A stretch of DNA of 64,000 nt from Phylloscopus collybita (lineage: Eukaryota; Chordata; Aves; Passeriformes; Phylloscopidae): NCBI GenBank assembly GCA_027886175.1, contig JAJNNQ010000026.1:10454001-10518000 (forward strand), read 5' to 3'. A program made the translations under genes and the position numbers. Positions 13,001-24,970 of this stretch are shown here, piece after piece (the first letter of the stretch is position 1; every line of letters starts with the position of its first letter). A model generated the notes under the pieces. That model was given only the letters and a program-made list of their open reading frames with translations. It had not been told where the DNA came from and ran no database searches.

Positions 13001-16000
13001 CAAAGCATAAATTACAACACAGAAATGTTGTAAAAAGGAAATTTGTAACAAGTTGGAAAATAACTAATGGAACTATGACACAGTTGTGTAACTGGGAAGA
13101 AAATTAAAAATTTTCATTTTTTTGATAATCTTGTTTGTGCAATCTCTTTAACAAAAATAAATACACAATAAGACATTTCTCTTACTCTCAATCTGTTGGT
13201 GCAAGTCAATAATATGTGCAAACACTCACTTTTTCAGGTATTTTATAATGTTTTGCCTTTTTCTTTTTGAGATTTCTTTTAAAGATGTATTCTTTCCCTT
13301 TGCAGAGACAATATGAACTGTCTGAGCAAACAAACTGGTTGAGTTAGCAACTGGAAGGAATGGAACACTACTAACACCTAGAGAGATATGTTTTCAACAA
13401 TCACCTTAATGAGGTGTTTTCCCTTTGAAGTCTGCCTGACCCATGGGTAATAGTTTTACAACAACTCTAACACCAAGAGCAGCTTGCCAATATTCTTGTC
13501 CTTTAAGACTCACTGTAACAACCATGTTCTGTGTTTTAAATTAAATAAATGTTCTACAGATACACAGCTGCAATGCTTCCCAGAGAGAATAAAATTATTT
13601 CAATTGTTCTGACAATATAGGCCTTTCCCTCTTCATTTGAACATAAGTCAGGGGCTCATTAGTAAGTCCTTAGTAAGTTTGGATTGTGGGGCTAATAAAG
13701 AATGAGTAGAAAAGTAGTGCACCAGAGGCAGTGGGAGTCTTCACTCTGATTTATTGGTTTCAACCTTCCAATTGTCTGAAAAATAATAACAATCTATTTC
13801 TCCTCTGCCATGCCCATAGCTATTCTCTGTCTCATTTCTTTATCTTTCATACATAAATTTTACATCTCTGGTTAGATGAGTAAATAAGACGTGACTTAAA
13901 AGATCTGCAACACCAAGCCATTTACTACTGTGATGTCTAATGAAGTCTAACTCAATGAAATATCTTTTTGTACGAAAAATGCTTTTTTTTAATTTTGTAA
14001 TTTTCATTTTTAGCTAGGAAGTATCTTATTGAAACATTTCAAAACAAATCAGTACAGATAAGAATTCTGCAGTCTGGTATTTTGGATTGAATATATAAAC
14101 AAAAATGAAATTTTGGAAATTGCAGCAAGATAAAAATATTTGTGTTAGACTAAACCTTTGAGCAAGAAATTCCTTTAACTTTTGTCCTTCTCCTTGCTCT
14201 TTCATTCATACTTATTCTACAAATTCTAAAAGGATCTCTGAACCCTGCAAATATTAAGGCCTAACACATGCCAGAGTCAGAGTCAATCTGAATACAGCTG
14301 AAGTATTCAGGAAGCTAAATATACATATGCGTGTGCTGGAGTGGGACCTTATAGGAAATCTTACTGAGACAGAAATATAACCAATTTTCAAAGAATGACA
14401 AAAAATTGCTTAGAGGAGACTTAAGCTTAGAAGTGGTTAGCACATTTTTGAAAGTACTTTTCAGTATTTTTGAAAAAGTGCTCCCTCAAAATGCCAATCA
14501 CAGCTCCTGAGCCCTTAATTTGCCTGACAGTTTCAGTACCCCTGCTGCCAGTGGGACTGCCTGGTGTGAGGCTGTGGCTGAATTTCTCACTCCTGCTTTG
14601 ACAGGCTTCAGGCACTAGAAAGGTGTCATAAGTTCTCTGCAGACTCTGCCACAGCAACAATTGACCCAGCTGGAAAAGAAAGTGGGAAAAAAGAAAAGAT
14701 GAATGGAAACCTCTTAGAATTCAGTCATTAAAGATATTAAATAAAGTGCATTTCAGAGATTTGCTTGAAAGATTCTTATTGACATATAAATTTGTTAAGG
14801 AAAAAGGAAAATAAATGGCTACATCATCTGAAAAGTACCTTTAAAATATTTCTCATTTTAGAGAAAAATCTCTTATTTTGTAGAATAATTCCAAAACCAA
14901 TTTTTAGTTGTTTTTCTAACAGCAAAAGAACTACACCTTCTTCTTTCTTATTTTCCTGGGGTATTTATATTAATTTGTTTGGGGTTTTTTCATTTCCCAG
15001 ATGTTACAGTAAATTATTTGTAAGAAAGGATAACTCACATTTTAAAAAATCACTGTCAGAAACTTAAATTATGCTGGACATCAGTTCAAAGTCATTAGGA
15101 GCAACTAAGATTTTCAAACGTGTCTAAAGAAGATGGATGACAAAATACATTTAAACCATATCTTTAGTATTCTGGGCAGTTTCTATGAATCTTAGATATA
15201 GGACTATGTGTCATCAGGCAATATGATGCCAAGAAAAAACTTAAAATTTCAGGGCTTCAGTCACTTATACAATAGAGCAAAATTGATAATTAAGAAAAAA
15301 AATCTTGATCCTTCTCGTATAAGCCTAGATTTCCATGTCAGCTTACTGCAAGAATGCAGACATGAATTATGGGGGGTTTTTTTCTCCTCAGAAGCCTTCA
15401 CTTTTTTGTTTGAACACAAACAAATAAAAACAGTTTAAATTTCCTAGGGCTTAAAAGAAGTTCTGGAAAATCTTCAGACAATATTTTTATTTTATAGAAG
15501 ACAATAGAAATGTAATTTCTTTTTCTTCATTAGAGTTTGAATTTTTGTAACACCATTTCAGCCAAATTTGTTGAAGAACTTCTAAAACCAGTAACTAGAC
15601 TTCCTTTTTTTTATTATTAGTTTTGGTTAAAATTTTCTTTTTATGCTTTCTTGAACCAGCACAGGACTACCAGTCATATATGTGGTATCACATGGAAATA
15701 GCAATTCTTATTGTTCATCAATCACCACATCAGCTTGTTTCTGGATCAACAATAACATTCTCTACAAAGGTCTGACAGCCTCCTCAGTGACTCTCTCTCA
15801 GTGAGAGAAATGTAGAGTTCCAGGTCTTGTGCATTTCAGTACTTACAGTATCCATACCCTCATCTCTTTACAGAGTGGGTATATTCTCAATATTTCAGGA
15901 ACATATATATCAAATTAGATGTTAAAAATCCCATAAAAATTTGGAGGAGATGGGTCTTCTTATGAATACCTGCTTTGTCCAGACTTGGTGACTGTCAGTG

Positions 16001-16940
16001 AGCAGTAAAAAGGTGACAGGGTTCCACCAAGCCCTACTTCGGCTATGTTAAGGTAACTTACAAGCATGCTCACAAACAGAATCCTGTGCTGTCCCAGTAA
16101 AATATGCAGGTCCTACACGTTTATTCACTTTGTTCCTCTGCCCCATGTCTGCTGTGCAAAAAACCCCATAGTTGTTTCTGAAAATCCATGTTAAACTAAA
16201 AGAATGGTAAACCATAGGATGGAACTTTAACTGGGGAGATTGTGCTTAAATTTTCTTAAAAAATAAGTCACTTGTCAGAAAGACAGAAATGTTGAAACTT
16301 TCAGTGGGAAAGGTGAAAGTTTTGGATAAGTGGTTAGGAGGTAAAGAGAGATAATAATGGTAAATGGTTCATAACATGAATGTTAAACTCCAGAAAATTG
16401 TGTATAATCCTCACCTACATAAGTCATCCCATTTTTAAGATGTAAATAATGAAAGTTATCTGATCTAAGAAATATAATGGTCTGTTCATTCTTAGTACAT
16501 TATTATACTCTGATTTTTTAGAATAATTTAGCAAAAAGCACAGCTGAAAACAAGTCAGCCTAAAATTCACATCAAGAAAAGAGGGGTCTGAAGTAACAAC
16601 TTTGTAATCTTTGCAAGGGAAAAGTAACTGAGAGTGAAAAATTCAGAAGTCAAAGACAGTCTGACCTTCGGGTCAGAGAAGATGAAAAAGGTTGTTCAGA
16701 AATGCACTTTTATTAAGAAAAAAAAAGAGGAAAGAGAGGCACTGAGTGCAGAAAACTGAAAGCAGAATTTTAAAACAGTAAAGGGGAATAAATGAGTGGA
16801 CATGAGGAAAATGTCATGTTCATGCTCAAATGCAGAAGTCAGCAACTAGAACAGCAAGAGGTGTTTTCATATATCCCCAAACAAATCTTAAATATGTCAT
16901 TGTTCTCTCTCTGGGTATTTTGCAGTTTCTGTTCTAGGGG
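10021..16940. other. AT-rich non-coding stretch, no gene recognised
   Basis: Nothing longer than 91 codons is open in any frame. There are several short A or T runs (12,020-12,030; 12,136-12,148; 13,984-13,992). The interval 14,480-14,650 is locally GC-richer but has no identifiable element. No CR1 signature, tail repeat or inverted terminal repeat was found in this block. Confidence 0.55.
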
Positions 16941-16948
16941 TATCCTTG

Positions 16949-16974
16949 TGATCATTTCTGATCACATCTGATCA
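16949..16974 (+). repeat. Three TGATCA palindromes phased at 10 bp
   Basis: TGATCA occurs at 16,949-16,954, 16,959-16,964 and 16,969-16,974, exactly one helical turn apart, within a short tandem array of a TCTGATCACA-like 10-mer. It may be a minimal minisatellite or a cluster of binding sites. The sequence alone does not decide. Confidence 0.6.
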
Positions 16975-18001
16975 CCTCTGGGCTCAGTTGTGGAGCTAAT
17001 GATGGGCCTGATGATTTTGGTCAAATTAAAATGTGTTTAATGAATCAAATTTTGTATAAGACAAATCATGATTACTTCAGACAATCTGCAGGTTGTGCAG
17101 GAGCCATCCTCCCTCAGTATAAGAAGTCACCAGTTTCCAACCTCCATCATCATGGAAATCTCCACAGCTCAGACTATCTCCACCTTCAGTACAGCTGGGG
17201 GTCCAGACCCTCAGAGAAGATCAAGTCAAACTCATTCTCTTGATCCATGACTGATCCATTCTGATACTTTAGTCATAGATTTTAAACAGCCCTCTTTAAA
17301 GCAATACTCCTTTTTTTTTTTTCACTTTGTTGCTGTCATGCAAGCAAATTTAATTAAATCACACTAATTCTGAGCAGACAGGATGAAGAAGTAAAGGAAA
17401 AGGTCTGAAAGGATAAGCAAGGGATTGATTCTTAGTCTGGCTTTCACCAAAGTTCCACCAGCATGTTATCATTAAGGAAATCAGGATCAGTCAGAGATGA
17501 TCAATCAAAAATAGAAAACTCACAACCAGTTCATAGTGAAGTCCCTATGCAATGCAAAGCCAATAACAATATTTCCTTGAGTTTTTAAAGTCATGTTTGA
17601 AGCTAGGATCTCTTTAGTGAGGGGATCATGGCCTCTCCAGAGGTCACCAAAAGTAATCATAGGCTTGTGAAACATTGAAAATTTATTAGTTGCAGTAAAC
17701 AAAATCTTGCCTTTCCAGTCCCACTCTGTCCTTCACCTTCAAGAACAAGTGTCAATCTGTCATCAAGACCAGAAAATATGTGCGCAGATAATTCTTGCAG
17801 GCTTGTCACTCTTACTATGTGTATGTGCTTTCCTGCTGGCTTATAGGAAATTCAAAAATTTCTTGGCATCCTACTTTCTTTTTTACTTTATGGAAGCTAC
17901 ACTGGGATTCAAATAAAATGGATAACAGGGTACACAAAAATCACTGGAGGTTTAAGGGCACTAACAAGGCATGATCTCAAAAGTGAATAAACATAAAATC
18001 T
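16975..18001. other. Non-coding stretch, no gene recognised
   Basis: Two overlapping short frames at 17,031-17,250 (70 and 60 codons) give Ser/His-rich peptides with no family resemblance. A 12-T run lies near 17,310. The block ends where a CR1 tail begins. Confidence 0.5.
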
Positions 18002-18228
18002 TAGAATCACAGAATATCCTGTGTTGGAAGGGACCCTACTCCTAGCTCTGTGTGGGACAGCCCCAAGAATCACAGCATGTGCCTGAACATTGTTCAAATG
18101 TTCCTTTTTCTCTGGCAGGCTTGGTGTTGGGATCACTTCCCTAAGAATCCTGTTCCTGTGTCCAACCCACCTCAGAGTGAAAACTCCTTAATATCCAACC
18201 TAAACTTCCCCTGACACAAGTTCCTGGT
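18002..18228 (-). mobile_element. CR1 LINE 3' end, minus strand
   Basis: The plus strand opens with TAGAATCACAGAATATCCTG, the reverse complement of a CR1 tail. It continues through 'gttggaagggaccc', 'gggacagccccaagaatcac', 'catgtgcctgaacattgttc', 'ctctggcaggcttggtgttg', 'atcacttccct..gaatcctgttcc' and 'aatatccaacctaaacttcc'. This ordered series is typical of the CR1 subfamilies common in neoavian birds. The copy is 5' truncated near 18,228 and has point changes, with a deletion after the tail. It supports an avian source more strongly than any other feature in the window. Confidence 0.92.
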
Positions 18229-18289
18229 ATGTTGGTATGTCGATATCAACATGAAACACTGTGGGAAAGGCTATGGCAAACAATATTCC

Positions 18290-18345
18290 AAGATGAACTG
18301 CAAGGTGACTGGTTCAACCCAGACCATTCTGTGCTTCTATAAAAT
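18290..18345 (+). mobile_element. Short CR1 3' end, plus strand
   Basis: 'aagatgaactgcaaggt' followed by GTTCAACCCAGACCATTCTG and 'tgcttctat' matches the last ~50 bp of CR1, which ends with a TTCCAACCCAAACCATTCT-like block and an ATTCTATG repeat. It lies about 60 bp from the minus-strand copy and points the opposite way, so the two are separate insertions or the product of a rearrangement. It is short and diverged. Confidence 0.5.
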
Positions 18346-18990
18346 AACATAAGGTAGATAGACAACTTCAGGAAATCCCAGAGTAAGGCAGGATGCAAAA
18401 GTAGTTGCAGCCAACACGGAATGGCAAACTGCCTGCTCTGAGTATGCCTGAGGAAAGAGGAATGTGCCTTTCCAGGATGATCAGCAAATCCCCACCTCAT
18501 CTTTGCAATTGGGTTTCTGTTGCTCCTGCCAAAGGGAAGAGGAAGGACTGGAAAATCATGAAGGCGTAACAATAGCTCTTCCTCTGAAACTCTCTGGCTG
18601 TTTTCCCTGGCCTGGGCCTGAGATTGTCCCACACTGGGAGCTGGACCTCTTCCAGTTACCTGCCAATTCTTAGGAACCTGAGAAGAGAATGGGGACACTT
18701 GGACGTGAAACACTGGTGTTTTGTGGGGGCTATCACACCAAAGGGAAAAAAACAGGAGTGGGAAACGGGAACTGAGATGGGAATACTCTGCTCCTGAGGA
18801 AAAAACTAACGGATTCCAGGAAAGAAAGAGGAGGCATGGCCTCATTCAGGTCCCCTGGAGTTTCCTGACCTCTTGGCATCTTTCTCCACTTACTATTGCT
18901 TACTATGACCCCTATGACTATGATGGCAGCTGGGCAAAGCTGCAAACATATTTTCAGAGTTCAGCCCTGTGGGGATGACAGTAAAAATTG
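18346..18990. other. GC-richer unassigned segment
   Basis: Open frames occur on both strands, the longest being 199 codons on the minus strand (18,246-18,845). That frame runs through CR1-derived sequence at its 3' end and gives a Ser/Leu/Pro-rich product with no recognised domain, so I do not call it a gene. The composition is distinctly richer in G and C than the DNA on either side. It could be a UTR, an exon of a non-coding transcript, or an uncharacterised repeat. Confidence 0.3.
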
Positions 18991-20002
18991 CTCAACCCAT
19001 GCCCATGCAATTCTCTTCTTGATCTCATTGCTCCATGGACCATCACCTCCATTGGTTTCATTTAGATCTGTCTCACTTTCCCATGAGCTATACTTTTTTT
19101 TCTGAAGAGCAGCAAGAGATCTTTGCCTCATGGAAAGGGCATCTTAGGGAAGTACTACCTAGTTCGTAAAGCACAATAATTCTTTGCTTTCCTATTTGCT
19201 TCTGTTGTCCATCTTTTAATTGGTGCTTTCATCCAGCCAGTCATCCTGTTGCTTTGTCAGTATCCAAGGTAAGACACCTTGATGTTTAATCATTTGCTGC
19301 AGTGTACAACAGCTAATTATCTCAGCACAGGATGACAGCTCCGTGTTACCTTGCAGAAAACCTCTCCAGATGTGTTCTCAGAGTTTGGTGTGCTCCAAAC
19401 AGCCTACTCCAACAAAATAACAACAATCAGGCACAGCCAGATCATACCAATCTGAAATGTCAGCATCAAAGGAACCAGCAAGGTGAGAACAGAGCTCAAA
19501 CGCCACTCATGGTCTAACAGCCAAATTCTAAATTGATGGGTAAAGGAGATCTTAAAGAGTCAGTATTAGACTCTCAGCAATCTTTGGGACTGTAATCAGA
19601 GACATTTCTAGAGTATTAGAAGTAAAACCTCTGTCTGAACAGATAGGGCCAACGATTTTTCAGACATGACTTCTTACATTCTTTTGTAAGGGAGTAGAAT
19701 GAGGAGGGACAAAGAAAAGCAGAGATTGGTTTGGTTAGCTCATTTTGTCCCTTACAAGTCTAGTAAGGACCGGGAAGTTATCATACAATGTGCTGAAGTC
19801 AGAAAGAGGATGAAAAAAAACACCTACAATAATGAAGTCAATGGAAAGTCAATTAAGACCTGCTGGCACACAATAGACTATAGCAAACAAACAAATATTT
19901 GTCCAAAGCTTATTTCCTAAAAGCATAAGAAAGTGATGAAATGGAATCAAGATGATGTGCCTTGAATGGTAGCTAGATCTTTATTACTTTGGAAAAATTC
20001 TC
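18991..20002. other. Non-coding stretch, no gene recognised
   Basis: Short frames only (at most 73 codons). A possible splice donor AAG|GTAAGA occurs near 19,267 but has no plausible upstream exon, since the preceding CAG leaves 8 nt. No transposon signature was found. Confidence 0.5.
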
Positions 20003-20084
20003 AAAAACAAAAAACAAAACAAAACAAAACAAAATTAAAAAAAATAATAATAATTAAAAAAAAATTAAAAAAAAAAAAACAAAC
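20003..20084 (+). repeat. A-rich low-complexity tract with (CAAAA)n
   Basis: Several CAAAA units are followed by alternating AAT and long A runs over about 80 bp. It resembles a decayed poly-A tail or simple expansion. No retrocopy body was recognised upstream. Confidence 0.85.
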
Positions 20085-20995
20085 CCCATGATACAGCCAA
20101 GGAAAGCAAAGAACAGATGTGAGAGGGACCCATCATGGCTTCATAGGTTTTTGAGGCCAGAAAAATCATTTGAATTATCTTGTATGATATCTGCTATAAT
20201 ACAGACCATAAACCCTCATCCTGTTTCTTCCCTTCATGCTATTAACATGCCTTACTTTGAAGTATACCAATAAATAGTGGAACATTTCTATAAAACTCTT
20301 CAACCTCCCTTTAAAAATATTTTTTTTCCATGGAGTATGCTGTGGTTAAACATTGGGCTGTGGAGAAACTTCAGGCTATTTATAAAATTTGCTGGGAGTG
20401 CTATAACTGTACCTCTCATTCCAGACCTTGCCTGCAGGTTTGATGTAATTGCATGGGTCTTTTGGTCATTAAACTAATGTGTTTGAGGTTGAAAATATAT
20501 GTTTTATGACAGGCAGTGAGGCATCTCACCTGATTTCTTCATAAGAAAGGGTTATTTTTCTTCTTGGGATTGCAAATGGCATTAGGATTTCAATATTAGG
20601 GCCAGGATAACATTTTACTCTGGAGTTTTACAAGACTTTAATATGAGGAAAAGACACTTCCCTTCTAGTGGGGACTCTCACAACCTCCTTCCCTGGCTGG
20701 ACCACCATAGATGTGAAAAGGAAAGCTACAGACCCACTAATGCAATGTTTCCAAGAATCTCTGACTCAGAAAATGGAAACCACATATAAAACTTGAGGGC
20801 TTAACACACAGTAATTGTTGGGACGTTTGTATTTGCTTTCTCGAAAATTTTGACAGCCAAATTTGACGGGTTGCATGAGTAGAAGTTGTTTTTGAGTGGT
20901 GATCTAAATAGACCTGTCTACCTGATGATCCAGACAGCAAGTTAAGGTGCTTCTAGGTCTAACTGTTCTTATACTTTCTTCTCTTGTTTTTACAG
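20085..20995. other. Non-coding stretch, no gene recognised
   Basis: Short frames of 61-67 codons occur with no identifiable product. The right end contains a candidate branchpoint (CTAAC at 20,959-20,963) and a pyrimidine tract that belong with the next feature. Confidence 0.5.
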
Positions 20996-21014
20996 TGGAT
21001 TTTAAGTCCAACAG
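20996..21014 (+). other. Candidate 19-nt micro-exon
   Basis: A full set of splice signals encloses 19 nt. CTAAC at 20,959-20,963 is a branchpoint-like site 33 nt upstream of the AG. A nearly continuous pyrimidine tract ends in TTTTTACAG at 20,995. The 3' edge is ACAG|GTGAGA, close to a consensus donor. The length is not a multiple of three. In the phase needed to join the open frame at 21,235 it has an in-frame TAA, so the two cannot be one coding unit as they stand. It may be part of a non-coding RNA, a decayed gene, or chance. Confidence 0.25.
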
Positions 21015-21234
21015 GTGAGAACATCTTTTAAGATGCTTACATACATTAATCCTAGTAACACTGTCTGTTCAAAGATTCTCAGTGTTCTTCTGTTTCTGTG
21101 CATTATGTAAGTTGGAAAAAATATTGTCCTTCAACCATGTTGTGTTCAGCAAATGCTCAGAGATTAAGAATGCCAAATGCAAGGAAAGTAAATCAGATAT
21201 GCTTATGCTGACACCTTTTTGTTTCTCTTTTCAG

Positions 21235-21353
21235 AGAAAAAACTTTAAATGCTTTAAAAATATTCTCACATTGAATAAGGAGTTGGTTTCTGAGGCACAA
21301 CAGAAAAACAAATCTCTAAATCTAGAACACAAAAACTTGTTAAAACTCAAGTG
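21235..21353 (+). other. Candidate exon with coiled-coil-like open frame
   Basis: CTGAC at 21,208-21,212 and the tract 'tttttgtttctcttttcag' precede an A-rich segment that stays open to a TAG at 21,355. A possible weak donor (AAGTG|GTAGAC) ends it. The translation is rich in K, N, L, E and Q (for example LVSEAQQKNKSLNLEHKNLL) and has heptad-like leucine spacing suggestive of a coiled coil. By eye it faintly recalls the N-terminal coiled coil of shugoshin-type proteins, but this is too weak to name it. A-rich DNA readily yields such peptides by chance. It could be a fragment of a decayed gene. Confidence 0.2.
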
Positions 21354-24300
21354 GTAGACTATCAATAATATGTTATTTCTTCCAGAGACTGCTGCTGGAT
21401 GGATTTATCAGGAGCCTGCTACAGCAGAAGAGCTTTTGAAACAGCCCTTGACTCTATAAAGTTGACACAAGGTGTAGATGACCCTATCTGTAGCTGACAC
21501 TACTACTAACAATGATCTTGAGACAGTCAAGATTAGAAGATCTCTTTAGATGAGTTCCCACACATTAGGTGTGTGTGAATATTAACGCTACAGATTACAC
21601 ATGCAAAGATGTAATGTTATTTTTATAATTATGGGAGGAGGATAGGTATTGTACTGGGTTTTTTAGCTTTCTCAGAAGTCTCTAAACCTTTAATTTTTAC
21701 CAAAAGTTCTGATTTTCTCCTTTTTTTTTTTTTTTATCCCACAGTCGAAGAACAGAAAGTTCCTAATGGAACTTCTTATCCCTGCCAGCTTTAGCTGATG
21801 AAGCTTTTGTTACAAGGGCTCTCATAAGCAAAATTATCAGACAACTTTAGCAAAAAACTAAGCTTTCTGGAGACACTAATTTTAAGGAGCTATTATCTAT
21901 AGTTTTTGTATAAAGAGTCATTACCAGATGCCTTCCTGATCCTACTGACTCTATTTAGTCAGTCTTCATTCTGTCATGGTTGCATTTCTCTTTGGAAATT
22001 ACAGTAAGAGGTCTTGAAGTGCCTATTCTAGCAGCCATGTCCTGAAAGCCATTCTGTCTGTGGTGGGAACTCTTTTGAATATCTGCTGTGTAGCAAGATG
22101 GATATGAAAACCTTCTGTCTTTTAAGGTAATTTGAAAAGTAATGAGAACATTCCAATATTTGAATCCAGCTGTCACTACTCACTCAGGGCGACCTCACGG
22201 TGCTAAGGCAGAGTTATATTAAGAGCTACTCTGAGATAGCTCCAAATGAGATGATATGTCTGCATGATACAAGTCAGGGTTCAAAGAAAAAGAGAAAAAA
22301 TTCATTAGGGTAGGTGGAAAAAAATATAAACACTTTCAAGCAATCAAAAACTTTCTGTTAATAAAGTCAGCATACTTCAAAGATAAATACAGAATGAAAA
22401 AGATCAGTCAAATGATTTTGACCACTCCTTAGGTGTGGTCAAGAGCAGTTTTTACTTTGCGTTTCTTAAGAGAATTGGTTGTCAGAGATAGTCCATCCAT
22501 TGTTTATGGCTCTTTGCAATGATGAATCTGCTGCTTTTTCTGTCAATTATTGCTTCTGTGTTATTCTATATCTTTAACAGAGCTGATAAATAAACTCATC
22601 TGCAGTGACAATGAAGGATTATTTTTCTCTCAGATCACTAGAAACATTCTTTATGCTTATACTGTCCTTTTGTCAGTCATAGCTATATTTCTCTCTGCCA
22701 TATTTTCCTTTTTTCCTCAATTAATAGAAAAGCCAGCTCCCCAACAACTGGAAAGACCATTGCTGCCAGGATCTTCAACAAGAAGATACACTTGAGCCAC
22801 CTGGTTATATTTTTCATCTTTATGACCTCTTTCTGGCTCCATCCATACAATTCATACTCTAGTTTATTGAGATGCACACTGAAAGTAATGTGACGAAAAG
22901 GACTGTGCATTTCTAGCCATGGTTTTGTGTTTTCTATCACAGCACTAAATTACTTAATATGATCTTTGCAACTTACCTGTTAAAATTAAATGGCTAGGAA
23001 AAAATACTGTGTGGTGTTAGAGCTGCTTTGTAATGACAGACTGATGCAAACTGAAAAAAGTGGGAATTTTTTTTTTTTTTTTTGGTGCAGTCCATCAGTG
23101 TTGCTCCTGTTAAGCCCCACAAAAAAATACATCAGTATTCACATTTTCATTTTCTGCTGTTGAAAGATTTGGGTTACAGAACAAGCTTAGATGCCAGCCA
23201 CCTGCCTGCATTTCAGCTAGTTACCATACTTCATTATTTGCATTTAGCAACTGTTGATACAGCAGCTGTTGAAAGTACTGATGTTCAATCTTCCTCTATT
23301 TTTAAGACACAACACCTTTTAAAATAAAACTGTTTATGCAAAGCTTTCAGATAGCTGTGACATGAGATACTGCTACCAGCTTTTGACAGGATTTCCCCAT
23401 CACCTGTGTGAGTTATGAAGGGTGTGTGGACACCAAGATCAGATTTGACAAAGGTTCTACCTCTGTACTGCTTCTGAGTACCCAGATTAGCTAGCCTAAT
23501 TTGTGAGATCAATTTTCCATTTGTGTGCTTCTTAGTAACATAGTACCTGATTTTATAGTGAGGGCAGGTTGAGGATGCTTTTTGTTACTGAAAGCAGATT
23601 GATCATTTAAAATATTATCAATGTAAGCCTTCATGAAACACCTTTTATAGTTTCACCAACTTGATGAACTTGTTTTAACCTCTTTTTCAGCTGTAGGCAC
23701 ATATTAAATTTACAGATTTATTTAAGTTGTCATAAACTTCAGTACAAACTGTCTCCAACAGTGACACCTTCATTAGTGCAAATGTAAGAGCCCTAATGAG
23801 ACCCACTTCTTCCTCCTCAGCAACACCAAGGAACAAACTACTGTTTTAAAACTGCCTATACAATTAGCTTTCTACAGTCTGATGATATTATGGCACCACT
23901 AGATGGAATTTTAAATTAAAACTGTTTACGTTTTTTACCCTCTGGAAGCTGTATTACTTCCTCTTTTGTTGTATTGATCTAGGACCTGACTTACAAGAGT
24001 GGAAAGAGTAATGAGACTTTCACAAGATAGCAAGTGAAGAAGATAAGTGCAATATTGAACTGACAAGCTTTAAGGTGGTAATGTTCTTGTGTGCACTGGT
24101 GACAGCAAGTTGGAAGATTTGTGCTGAAAAGAAGTGGTTCTTCAGCTAAAAAGTATTTGATAAAAGAGAAGAAAAAAACTGGATTTGGCATTTTCCTTGG
24201 AAACTAATCACATTCCCCAAGAGAATAAAAAAGATTGTTCTTCTCAATAAGAAGACATGTGCCTGTGTTTCTAAAATTGTAGACTAGGAAATTGTAGTCT

Positions 24301-24905
24301 TAAGTGTTCTGAAAGCCTACTTCATGAGTAAAGCATGTGCAAAGTCCCCCAACAGAGGTAGAGACAAGCAATAAATGAACTAGTTACTATCTACACTAAG
24401 ATAGATAAATATTACTCAAAAAGGGAAAAGTATCTGGAAGAAGTATCTGCAAAGACTTCAGAATTCCAAGTACTTTCTAAAAAGGTGATTGATATGGATT
24501 CACTGTGTATATTTTTAATAAATATAGTCTCTCATCTCTATTTAGATTTTTTTTTATTTAACTCAGATCCTTTAGTATCTAGTTAAATAATATATCTGTC
24601 ATATACCATGCATACACATAAAGACCACAGCCATCTCCATATTTATGGATGCTGCTCCAGGGATTTTGAGGGCTAGCTGTTGAAAAAGGAGAGCTAATCA
24701 GTGACTCATGAAAATGGAAGGGGTCAAAGCTTACTTTTTCCACTTCCATGAAGTCTGAAGACATCAAAACATGAACAAATCAATAAAATAAAAGGCTCTG
24801 TGTTTTGGCAAGGCAAATTTTACTCTGCAATAAAGGTAATCATACAAAAATGTTTTCAAGTCTTAACAAAATTTAAAAAAATACACATAAACACAGAAAC
24901 CTAGC
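21354..24905. other. AT-rich non-coding stretch with T runs
   Basis: Poly-T runs at 21,721-21,735 (15 T) and 23,067-23,083 (17 T) are the only simple repeats of note. No open frame exceeds 85 codons. I identified no transposon, exon or RNA gene. Confidence 0.5.
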
Positions 24906-24970
24906 AAAAACAAAACAAAACAAAACAAAACAAACAAAAAAAAAACAACAACAAACAAACAAACAAAAAA
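24906..24970 (+). repeat. (CAAAA)n / (CAAA)n simple repeat
   Basis: About 65 bp of CAAAA units grades into CAA and CAAA units. It accounts for the F/V/C-rich 60-codon frame on the minus strand at 24,863-25,045, which is therefore not a gene. Confidence 0.9.

Noticed and set aside
18246..18845. 199-codon minus-strand open frame
   Set aside because: Its 3' portion is CR1-derived, the composition is repeat-like and Ser/Leu/Pro-rich, and no known protein is recognised.
21381..21430. Third splice acceptor 'tatttcttccag' downstream of the coiled-coil-like segment
   Set aside because: It would leave an intron of only about 32 nt after the 21,353 donor, too short for vertebrate splicing.
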